From assembly GCA_035319765.1 (NCBI GenBank), contig DATHCB010000161.1:1-11735 (forward strand): a stretch of 11,735 nucleotides of DNA, in the 5' to 3' direction. Within the stretch, counting starts at the first letter, position 1. Each line of letters opens with the position of its first letter. The DNA is from DATHCB01 sp035319765 (GTDB lineage Archaea > Thermoproteota > Bathyarchaeia > Bathyarchaeales > SOJC01). This document shows positions 5,818-11,735 of the stretch, in pieces. Under the pieces are notes generated by a model. It was given only the letters and a program-made list of their open reading frames with translations. It was not told where the DNA came from and made no database searches. The translations under genes and the position numbers were made by a program.

Positions 5818-6894
5818 TCACGATAAATATCTATGCATCAATTTCACGAGTAATGCAGGTTTGAAAATGAAGTCGCCTATTCTGGGCATTTTACCTTCAA
5901 GAACTCCGAGCGGATCGCTGAGACACTTCAGGAAATCGATTCTTTCATTATCATTGAGGTTCTTGACGAGTTGAACGATCTTCCTCGACAATTCCATATT
6001 CTTACCATACTTCTTCATAAATTCAGCTCTGTAGTCGGGTTTACATGCTATGCTTCCCCCGTAGATTGCAAACCTGTTTCCTTCACCACTGAGGGGCATT
6101 ACGCATCCCGCAGCTTCTCCGACTACCACGATCTTTCTGGTGCCAAAACTCTTCAGAGGTCCTCCTGTTGACACCGGAGCGCTCATAGTTCTGCTCAACG
6201 GTTTGGCTCCAAGTCTTTTCATGTACTTGACAAGGTATAGTTTTAGTGATCCGAGAGAACAAGAATTTTTCTGCAGGCCTATACCTATATTGGCGCAATC
6301 GTTTTTGATGAATGTCCATGCGTACCCTTCTCCGATTATGTCCAGATGAAGATACTCTGGGCTAAGTTCCTCGGGCATGGAGCATCTCGATTGGAGGCAT
6401 GTCGCGGTATTGTATTCTGAATAGTCTAAGTGACTTCTAGCGATACTACCTGAACCATCTGCGCATAGAACGAGGTCTCCTTGAACAATTTGACCATTAT
6501 GAAGCCTTATCTTTGCAGTCTTAGGGTCTACTGCCTCAACTCTTGAATCGAAAAAAAACTTGGCACCATTTTTCTCGGCCTCGTTCAGAAGTTTGTTCAA
6601 AAATAACGGTTTGTTGATTAGGTATCCAGGGGCATTGGGCAAATTTCCGAAGGGAGCTTCTTTGATGAACATTCCCTTGAAAGTTAGTCGGAATCCTTTC
6701 ACTTCTCTTATTATGAATTCTCTGGAGGGTTTAATATCGACATATTTCAGGGCTTCTCTTCCTAAAGCTTCTCCGCAGATTTTTGAACACACTGCACTAT
6801 TCTTTTCGAAAACCTGGACTTCGTTGCCCTCTTTACTGGCATTCATAGCTGCACTGAGACCTGCAGGGCCAGCTCCGATCACCAAGATCTTCAT
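5818..6894 (-). CDS. Geranylgeranyl reductase family FAD-dependent oxidoreductase
   Basis: Likely reduces double bonds of isoprenoid chains, as in saturation of archaeal ether lipids or of a quinone side chain. The N-terminal FAD-binding motif is GAGPAG (7-12), with E30 closing the beta-alpha-beta fold. KICGEAL (38-44) is the family's conserved cysteine-glycine segment. YAWTFIKND (191-199) corresponds to the substrate-side YxWxFP motif, with isoleucine in place of proline. GEAAGCVMPLSGEG (259-272) is the second FAD motif, with glutamate in place of the usual aspartate of GDAAG. At 358 residues it is slightly shorter than many relatives. Start is ATG 6894, with GGTGAAGG a few bases upstream, next to the stop of the previous gene (13-base gap). 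It is third in a cassette with a polyprenyl synthase and a UbiA-like protein, supporting an isoprenoid substrate. Which lipid it reduces is unknown. Confidence 0.87.
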   Translation of the reverse strand: MKILVIGAGPAGLSAAMNASKEGNEVQVFEKNSAVCSKICGEALGREALKYVDIKPSREFIIREVKGFRLTFKGMFIKEAPFGNLPNAPGYLINKPLFLNKLLNEAEKNGAKFFFDSRVEAVDPKTAKIRLHNGQIVQGDLVLCADGSGSIARSHLDYSEYNTATCLQSRCSMPEELSPEYLHLDIIGEGYAWTFIKNDCANIGIGLQKNSCSLGSLKLYLVKYMKRLGAKPLSRTMSAPVSTGGPLKSFGTRKIVVVGEAAGCVMPLSGEGNRFAIYGGSIACKPDYRAEFMKKYGKNMELSRKIVQLVKNLNDNERIDFLKCLSDPLGVLEGKMPRIGDFIFKPALLVKLMHRYLS

Positions 6895-6907
6895 TTTCCT
6901 TCACCAG

Positions 6908-7570
6908 TTAAATGAACTTTGCTATCAGCATGGCTAGGGCAAGGAAATTCCACAGGAGGACGATTCCTTTCAGGGCATCCCAAGCTAATGCTTTGGTTTC
7001 GCTTTTTTTTGTTGCTTCGTACAGGATTATGATGTATGTTCCTTGAATGCCTATTGCTATCGACATGAAAAGAGAAAACAGAGATATCGTCAGCGTTTGT
7101 AGAAAATAGCTCCCGATGCATACCAACGCGCAGCTCACGCCGAACCCCAAGGGGCGATGGAACTTATCATTCCATAATTCCAGACTGTATGCCATTGGAA
7201 AGAATACTAGTGGTATAATGAATAGCGAAATTAAAGGACTAACTGTAATTGATAAGTAAACGCCGACAGCTGCTCCGACAGCCAGAAATAAGATGCTCAA
7301 GGCGAACAATATTCGGTCAGGTATTTTCGTGTTCCAATGGTGACCCTTAATCTCGTCAAGATAGTGAGCTCCCTGATGGGCAAAAAAGACGCCGATTGCT
7401 GCCAGGATTAGTCTGTCAGCATAGACATTTTGCGCCATTATGGCTCCGATTATGGCGAAATCCAGGACGACGCTTGAAAACGGCAAGTGCAACAGAGTCG
7501 TGTAGTCGGAAACATGGAATCTCCGGTACCATTTGGCTGCTTTTTCTCTTTGATCAACTCCTTTTATCAC
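6908..7570 (-). CDS. UbiA-like polytopic membrane protein, probable prenyltransferase relative
   Basis: A 220-residue membrane protein with about seven hydrophobic helices (roughly 31-48, 53-68, 87-107, 111-128, 143-160, 163-183, 202-219). HYLDEIKGHHW (69-79), followed by TKIPDRIL, sits where UbiA prenyltransferases carry their first aspartate-rich motif. ELWNDKFHRPLGFG (131-144) is a plausible second polar loop. The canonical NDxxDxxxD motif is not present, and the protein is shorter than the usual 280-300 residues. It is therefore either a divergent UbiA-superfamily enzyme or a derived non-catalytic relative. Start is GTG 7570, with CAGGG upstream, 15 bases after the synthase stop. Lying between a prenyl diphosphate synthase and a prenyl reductase, it is the natural candidate for the step that attaches the chain to an acceptor. 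That role is inferred from position; the family assignment is tentative. Confidence 0.6.
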   Translation of the reverse strand: MIKGVDQREKAAKWYRRFHVSDYTTLLHLPFSSVVLDFAIIGAIMAQNVYADRLILAAIGVFFAHQGAHYLDEIKGHHWNTKIPDRILFALSILFLAVGAAVGVYLSITVSPLISLFIIPLVFFPMAYSLELWNDKFHRPLGFGVSCALVCIGSYFLQTLTISLFSLFMSIAIGIQGTYIIILYEATKKSETKALAWDALKGIVLLWNFLALAMLIAKFI

Positions 7571-7585
7571 ATATTTCCCTGCTGC

Positions 7586-8536
7586 TTAGTTCCTTGAGCA
7601 TCTACCAATGATGTATTTTGGAGCATCCAATAGCAAGGGCTTGAATTCATTTTCAGGTATTCCAATGTTCCTCGCCAGATTCTCTGCCTTGCGCTGCATT
7701 CTCGCGATTTCTTGGTCGAACAGGCATTGAGTGTCTATGTTAAGTTTTGACAAGGCCTTTGAAGGAGACAAACCACTTTTCAAGCCACTGGTGAAATTTT
7801 CAATCGTCCTATTATCCAGCTTCTTAATGATCCATGGAATCGGGAGTACTTCCAAATTTCCATTGTTAAAATCTCTGCTGTCGTCAGCCAACTGGTAGCC
7901 AATCCCTATGTGTTTTCCGTATTCCCAAAAAAGATTCTGCAGGTCTTCAGAAACCCCAGCTTCTTGGCTCCCTACTTTCGCTGCTCCAGCAAACAGAGAC
8001 GCTGTTTTGTTAACTATAACGTCGAAATATATTTTCTCTCCAGATGCCAGAAGAGTTAGAATATTTTTTCTACTTTCAATGTCTTTGATTTCTCCTTCTA
8101 AAGACTTGTCCCACACATCAAAAAAAGTTTCTAAAATTCTTGGATCACACCCTAACACGTTTTTGAACCCCAAGACAATTGCTCGGTGACCTGTGAGAAT
8201 GGCATCTTCAATCCCGAACTTTCTATGGTAGCTTGATTTGCCTCTTCTTTTGAAGTCTCCATCTATAATATCGTCATGAACCAGGCTTGCGGAGTGCTGA
8301 AGTTCAATCGTCGCAGCTAGATCAAGGGCACGTTGATAGCCTTCGTCATTTCCTCCACAAGCTCTGAAAACAAGTAGGCTCAGTAACGGCCTCAACCTTT
8401 TGCCTTGCTTCAAGAAGTATTCAAGTTTTCCCTTTTCCTGGTATATCTCAATGTTGCTTCTTAATCTCCTTTCTATGTCAGCTTTGGCAGTCTCAAAGAA
8501 AACGTTCAAATTCATAATTTCAACCCAGAGGCGCAT
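7586..8536 (-). CDS. Polyprenyl diphosphate synthase (trans-isoprenyl diphosphate synthase family)
   Basis: Condenses isopentenyl diphosphate with an allylic diphosphate to build the prenyl chain for archaeal lipids or quinones. Both aspartate-rich motifs are intact: DDIID (88-92, within SLVHDDIIDGDFKRRG) and DDSRD (218-222, in GYQLADDSRDF). GKRLRP (45-50), R97/R98 and NKTASLF (176-182) are the other substrate-binding marks. The residue five before the first motif is A83, a small side chain usually allowing a C20 or longer product. The GQ pair normally following helix F is replaced in SLEGEIKDIE (145-154). The start is uncertain: ATG 8536 has no Shine-Dalgarno but lies about 27 bases after a TATA-like CTTAATAAAT, which suits a leaderless transcript; ATG 8515 is the alternative. 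It is first of the three-gene cassette. The family is firm; chain length is inference. Confidence 0.88.
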   Translation of the reverse strand: MRLWVEIMNLNVFFETAKADIERRLRSNIEIYQEKGKLEYFLKQGKRLRPLLSLLVFRACGGNDEGYQRALDLAATIELQHSASLVHDDIIDGDFKRRGKSSYHRKFGIEDAILTGHRAIVLGFKNVLGCDPRILETFFDVWDKSLEGEIKDIESRKNILTLLASGEKIYFDVIVNKTASLFAGAAKVGSQEAGVSEDLQNLFWEYGKHIGIGYQLADDSRDFNNGNLEVLPIPWIIKKLDNRTIENFTSGLKSGLSPSKALSKLNIDTQCLFDQEIARMQRKAENLARNIGIPENEFKPLLLDAPKYIIGRCSRN

Positions 8537-8557
8537 CCTTGTTGCCGCGGTAGGCTG

Positions 8558-8567
8558 ATTTATTAAG
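8558..8567 (-). promoter_or_regulatory. Proximal TATA-like box of the prenyl cassette
   Basis: Read on the - strand this is CTTAATAAAT, centred about 27 bases from the ATG at 8536. That spacing would start transcription at or next to the ATG, giving a leaderless message, which fits the lack of a ribosome binding site. Confidence 0.4.
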
Positions 8568-8580
8568 GCAACGTTTCAAT

Positions 8581-8592
8581 TTTATATTTTTC
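8581..8592 (-). promoter_or_regulatory. Distal TATA-like box of the prenyl cassette
   Basis: The - strand reads AAAAATATAAAA, a good TATA match about 50 bases upstream of the ATG. Used alone it would give a leader of about 25 bases without an evident Shine-Dalgarno. Confidence 0.35.
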
Positions 8593-8720
8593 GAATTTAA
8601 CTGGAAAATGATTAACGAGGCTTGTCGAGTCTCAGAGAAGATAATTTGTCTTGATCATTCGTCGTTTTGGCATGCGTCCGCATCTTGTCAGAATGTGATA
8701 TCGGTTATCTCTCTTTGATT

Positions 8721-9491
8721 TTAAGTGATGACTTTTCTGAACTGGTACAGAGTGACGGCGAAAGTCACGATTGCCATGAACCCGATCACGGCGTAAGCGG
8801 AGGCAAACGTACTCCAAGTTAGCCCGCCCCTGATTAGATCCCTCGTTACGTTGGAAGCATAGCTTACTGGATTGTAGGTGGAGACGGTTTGCGCCCATTG
8901 GGGCATGATTTGAGTTGGGAAGAGAGCGCTGCTGATGAAGAGAATTGGAAAGGCCAAGAGGTTGCCTACAGCAGCGACGGTTTCGGCTTTCTTTGTCTTC
9001 ATTCCGACGGCTAGCATGAGTCCTGCCCAAGCTAGGTCGAAGAAGGCAAGGGTCCCGAAAATAAGTAGGAGGCCGGGAATTCCAGTTGCGATGCCTAGGC
9101 CCAGCAGCACAGCCACTCCGATTATTATACATGACTGGATTATAATCACGAGCAGGTCGGTCATCAAACGGCCGAGTAAGATCGCCGCTCTGCTAACGGG
9201 AGTTAAGAGCAGCTTATGCAGAAACCCGGAGTTGAGATCGTTCACAATCGACATGCCCGACTGAAACGAACCCGTAACCGCATTCAAGACCAAGATCCCA
9301 GGCGTAAGATACGTGAGGTAACTCCCAGAAAGACCCGGCAAACTCGTGAGTTTTTCTAATAACTGAGAAAAGAGCAGTAGAAACAACAATGGTGTAAAGA
9401 GGTTGACAAACAAAAGTGTTGGATTCCTAACTATTTTAGTCAGAGCTCTCATGAACAAAGACTGCGTATCACAAAGTAGCGCCGTATTCAA
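8721..9491 (-). CDS. ABC-2 type exporter permease (DrrB-like)
   Basis: Membrane subunit of an ABC exporter, paired with the ATPase encoded just upstream. At 256 residues with six hydrophobic helices (about 26-46, 60-78, 106-133, 137-162, 172-191, 229-250), it has standard ABC-2 length. The family signature spans NDLNSGFLHKLLLTPVSRAA (84-103), the elbow before helix 3, and LLAFPILFISSALFPTQIMP (178-197), followed by YNPVSYA (206-212). Translation starts at TTG 9491; GTGAGG lies 4 bases before it and overlaps the ATPase stop, so the genes are coupled with a 6-base gap. In this family substrates include drugs, lipids and polysaccharides. The sequence does not say which, although the neighbouring prenyl-lipid cassette makes a lipid substrate conceivable. 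Confidence 0.9.
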   Translation of the reverse strand: MNTALLCDTQSLFMRALTKIVRNPTLLFVNLFTPLLFLLLFSQLLEKLTSLPGLSGSYLTYLTPGILVLNAVTGSFQSGMSIVNDLNSGFLHKLLLTPVSRAAILLGRLMTDLLVIIIQSCIIIGVAVLLGLGIATGIPGLLLIFGTLAFFDLAWAGLMLAVGMKTKKAETVAAVGNLLAFPILFISSALFPTQIMPQWAQTVSTYNPVSYASNVTRDLIRGGLTWSTFASAYAVIGFMAIVTFAVTLYQFRKVIT

Positions 9492-9497
9492 TCTGCC

Positions 9498-10493
9498 TCA
9501 CATAAGAAATTCTTCCGTGGTCTTCCTGCCGAGTTCTTCTGGTCTTATTCTTCTTCCCGTGTGGTGCAGAAAAACATCGTCTAGCGTCGGGGAGGACATA
9601 CTCAAAGATGTCGGCCTTCTCCCGATACGATCTAACGCAGCCACCACGTCGGCGAGTATTTCGCCCGCATCCTTGGCGTGAGCAACGACGGCGCCGTCTG
9701 AATCAGTGACATCCGTGACGCCATGGATTTCTTGCAGAATCTTCTTTGTCTCCGCCCTAAGCAAAGGATCTTGTGGGTTCCTTAGCGAGAGAGTTATGAT
9801 GTCATGTCCAATTGCGTGCTTGAGTTCAATAGGTGAGCCTCCAGCGATTATCCTGCCGTAATCTATTATTGATAGCTGCCGACAGAGCTTGTCCGCTTCC
9901 TCCATATACTGCGTTGTCAAGAATATTGTGATGCCTTCTTCTTTGTTCAGTTTCTCTAAATAGTCCCATATTGCTGCTCTGGACTGGGGATCCAGTCCGG
10001 TTGTCGGCTCGTCGAGGAAAAGTAGTTTGGGCTTGTGGATAAGTGCCGAGGCGAGATCAAGCCGTTTCTTCATGCCGCCTGAGTATCTTCCTGCGGGTTT
10101 GTTTGCGAATTGCTCGAGTTGCACCATATTCAGCAGTTCGTTCACGCGGTTCTCAAGGATGCTTCCATGCATCTGTTCAAGACGGCCCTGAAGACGAAGG
10201 TTTTCTTTGCCAGTCAAGTCGACGTCGACAATTGTCTCCTGGCTCAGAACTCCAATGACTTTTCTTATTTCCTTTGGTGACTCGTCTAAATTGCAGCCAG
10301 CTACTGAGACTTGCCCCGAAGTCTTTCTAAGAAGAGTGGTGAGAACTTTGATTGTCGTGCTCTTGCCGGCACCATTCGGGCCCAGAAACCCGAAGAACTC
10401 GCCCTCTTCTACGTTGAAAGAGATTCCTTCAAGGGCTCTCGTCCCATCGGGGTAGACTTCTACAAGATTTTCGACCGAAATGATATCTGACAT
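9498..10493 (-). CDS. ABC exporter ATP-binding protein (DrrA-like)
   Basis: Energises export through the ABC-2 permease directly downstream. Motifs in order: Walker A GPNGAGKS (38-45), Q-loop Q85 in GVLSQE, signature YSGGM (137-141), Walker B LLFLDEP (157-163), D-loop GLDPQSR. The switch position is glutamine (Q195 in LTTQYMEEADKL), as in DrrA-type ATPases, so its absence of histidine is a family trait and not a defect. A C-terminal domain of about 100 residues ends in SSPTLDDVFLHHTGR, also typical of the DrrA group. I chose ATG 10493 because GGTGA stands 5 bases before it; a GTG nine bases further upstream (10502) is part of that ribosome binding site. The gene starts 32 bases after the NRAMP-like stop, so the three genes may share a transcript. 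Confidence 0.92.
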   Translation of the reverse strand: MSDIISVENLVEVYPDGTRALEGISFNVEEGEFFGFLGPNGAGKSTTIKVLTTLLRKTSGQVSVAGCNLDESPKEIRKVIGVLSQETIVDVDLTGKENLRLQGRLEQMHGSILENRVNELLNMVQLEQFANKPAGRYSGGMKKRLDLASALIHKPKLLFLDEPTTGLDPQSRAAIWDYLEKLNKEEGITIFLTTQYMEEADKLCRQLSIIDYGRIIAGGSPIELKHAIGHDIITLSLRNPQDPLLRAETKKILQEIHGVTDVTDSDGAVVAHAKDAGEILADVVAALDRIGRRPTSLSMSSPTLDDVFLHHTGRRIRPEELGRKTTEEFLM

Positions 10494-10525
10494 CCTATTC
10501 ACCTGATTTTGATCTTTGAAAGTTC

Positions 10526-11722
10526 TTAGAGGAGAGACGTGAGTCCAAGTATTCCACCTGCTACGATAATGACTGCGGCCGCCCAGAAGATGACTTTCTC
10601 GTACTCTTTGTAGTGATACCCGTTCATAACGTCGTGACGAGTTACAAGTTTGCCCAAGAAGTACAGAGACGGTATGAGGACGATGGGGAAAATGAACATC
10701 ATGTTGAGCATCAGCTGGATGTATCCAGTAACGGCGGCCACGATAACGAGCGCTGGAAGACTTTCGAAGGCGTATATTGTGAGAAAAGAAGCTCTCGAAT
10801 TGGATCCAGTTGCACGCCCTGTGGCTTCAAGAACGCCCCAGGCTGAACCTAGTGAAACTACTACGAGGGCGAGAAAGCCCGCGAAGAGGAAACCCATCCC
10901 CATGATAGGTAGGGCATAGTGACCGAACACAGGCAGTACGTTTGGCAAATCGCTAACGTTGATTAGGCCGTCTCCGCCGAATACGTTTAGCCCGACTATG
11001 ACGAGTATCACCATTAGAATTTCCGAGACTATGGCGCCAATTAGCGTTTCCAGACGTTCATTTTTCAGGTCTTTGACTTGTTTCTTTTTGCGAGAATCCG
11101 CGCCTGAGTGGAAATATAGCATCCAGGGCATTATGACTGCGCCCACGCTAGCCGCGAGAAGATAGTCAAAAGATGGGTTGCGGTATGGCTGCAGTGGAGA
11201 AAGACCTGTGAAAATAAACGACTTTGCATCGACGTGAAAGACTAATGTGGAGCTAACGATGGCGATTAGCAGCAAGAAGCTTATGGGTATGAGAACTTTC
11301 TCGGCCTGTGCGTATTGTCGGCCGGTCACGATTAGCGTGTGAATTGCGAATACGATAATGAGCCCTAGGATGACTGGGAAGCCCAGGAGGCTGAAACCGA
11401 TGGCGATGCCGGCGTACTGTGCAATGTATTCTAGGAAGTCGCTTAAACCCATGGGAATTGCAGCTGTTATGGCGGCTCGTTTTCCGAAGTTCTTTCTTAT
11501 TTGCTCTCCAAGTCCGCCGCCTGAAGCGATTCCCAAGCGTCCTGCCGCGTCTTGGATCATAAAAAGTGGAAAGATCAGCGCTAAGAGTATGAAGATCATT
11601 CGGTAACCCCATGTGGCGCCGCATTGAAGACCTGTTATGATCGAGGCTACGTCAACGTCCGCTATCATTACGATCCAGGCTGGTCCGAAATTCTTGAGCC
11701 AATCGCTCGCCTTTAGGTTCAC
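10526..11722 (-). CDS. Divergent NRAMP-family transporter (start near or beyond window edge)
   Basis: A 398-residue, about 11-helix membrane protein of the NRAMP fold, probably importing a cation. The N-terminus (NFGPAWIVMI, ITGLQCGATWGY, RLGIASGGGLGEQI) aligns well with MntH. The metal-site motifs do not: the DPGN of helix 1 reads DVAS (24-27), and the helix 6 MPH reads MPW (198-200 in AVIMPWMLYFHS). D24 and M198, both metal ligands in classical NRAMPs, are kept, while the asparagine and histidine are lost. This places it among NRAMP-related proteins whose substrate may differ from manganese or iron. GTG 11722 is a possible start, with AAAGG 8 bases upstream, but the frame is open to the window edge, so the true start may lie outside. 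It precedes the DrrAB-like pair by 32 bases. Confidence 0.82.
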   Translation of the reverse strand: MNLKASDWLKNFGPAWIVMIADVDVASIITGLQCGATWGYRMIFILLALIFPLFMIQDAAGRLGIASGGGLGEQIRKNFGKRAAITAAIPMGLSDFLEYIAQYAGIAIGFSLLGFPVILGLIIVFAIHTLIVTGRQYAQAEKVLIPISFLLLIAIVSSTLVFHVDAKSFIFTGLSPLQPYRNPSFDYLLAASVGAVIMPWMLYFHSGADSRKKKQVKDLKNERLETLIGAIVSEILMVILVIVGLNVFGGDGLINVSDLPNVLPVFGHYALPIMGMGFLFAGFLALVVVSLGSAWGVLEATGRATGSNSRASFLTIYAFESLPALVIVAAVTGYIQLMLNMMFIFPIVLIPSLYFLGKLVTRHDVMNGYHYKEYEKVIFWAAAVIIVAGGILGLTSLL

Positions 11723-11735
11723 GGTTTTCGCCTTT

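Larger units (their letters stand above)
8537..8720. other. Intergenic region upstream of the prenyl cassette
   Basis: This region of 184 bases carries the cassette promoters and the 3' end of the ABC exporter transcript. The part between about 8600 and 8720 shows no gene, repeat or RNA that I can support. Confidence 0.5.

Noticed and set aside
6083..6319. 78-residue frame on the - strand within the reductase gene
   Set aside because: It lies wholly inside the reductase coding region in a different frame and has no motif.
8632..9132. 166-residue frame on the - strand
   Set aside because: It overlaps the ABC-2 permease in another frame and is very rich in Arg, Asn and Ser, as expected for an out-of-frame reading of a real gene.
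9403..9681. 92-residue frame on the + strand antisense to the exporter genes
   Set aside because: Antisense reading across the end of the ATPase gene and the start of the permease gene, both well supported; no ribosome binding site or motif.
10494..10502. GTG at 10502 as start of the DrrA-like ATPase
   Set aside because: This GTG is part of the GGTGA ribosome binding site for the ATG at 10493, which has ideal spacing.
11253..11624. 123-residue frame on the - strand within the NRAMP gene
   Set aside because: An Arg/His-rich out-of-frame reading of the NRAMP-like gene, with no independent support.
1..11735. tRNA, rRNA, CRISPR array, insertion sequence or integrase site
   Set aside because: Looked for cloverleaf-like GTTCGANNC arms, regularly spaced repeats, transposase motifs and terminal inverted repeats; none seen by eye. 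A tRNAscan or CRISPR-finder run would settle small cases.

Overview
The window looks archaeal. Translation signals repeatedly use the short GGTGA-type Shine-Dalgarno with GTG and TTG starts, promoter-like AT boxes sit about 25-50 bases upstream of starts, and there is a compact isoprenoid-lipid cassette (polyprenyl diphosphate synthase, UbiA-like membrane protein, geranylgeranyl-reductase-type flavoprotein). I cannot fix the phylum from sequence alone; an uncultured Thermoproteota/Bathyarchaeia-like lineage is a guess. There are no rRNA, tRNA, CRISPR or IS features that I can see.

Layout, left to right. Positions 2-175 hold the 3' end of an unrecognised gene (+). A gene-poor stretch of about 335 bases follows, with a doubled CTATATAG palindrome and two tiny doubtful ORFs. 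A NikR-type ribbon-helix-helix metal sensor (-, 511-912) is transcribed divergently from a three-gene metal-uptake ABC operon (+, 1179-3868: substrate-binding protein, ATPase, permease). The 230-base region between them carries an archaeal TATA box and several candidate operator repeats. Next is a 540-base stretch containing the apparent C-terminal remnant of a membrane-protein gene (-, 3916-4197). Then comes a CDF-family cation efflux protein (+, 4409-5746) whose cytoplasmic domain is repeated three times.

The right half is transcribed leftwards. The prenyl cassette (8536 to 5818) runs synthase, UbiA-like, reductase, with 13-15 base gaps, and a perfect hairpin lies just after the last stop. 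To its right is an ABC-2 drug/lipid exporter pair of the DrrAB type (10493 to 8721). Upstream of that, at the window edge, is a divergent NRAMP-family transporter (11722 to 10526).

The theme of the window is divalent-metal homeostasis: a nickel-type sensor, a cluster A-1 (zinc/manganese-type) importer, a CDF exporter and an NRAMP relative, interleaved with isoprenoid lipid synthesis and an exporter. The strongest oddities are the triple C-terminal domain of the CDF protein, the NRAMP protein lacking the usual DPGN and MPH metal motifs, the pairing of a NikR sensor with a zinc/manganese-type importer, and the UbiA-like protein with an atypical active-site motif. The metal specificity of each transporter is inference only.
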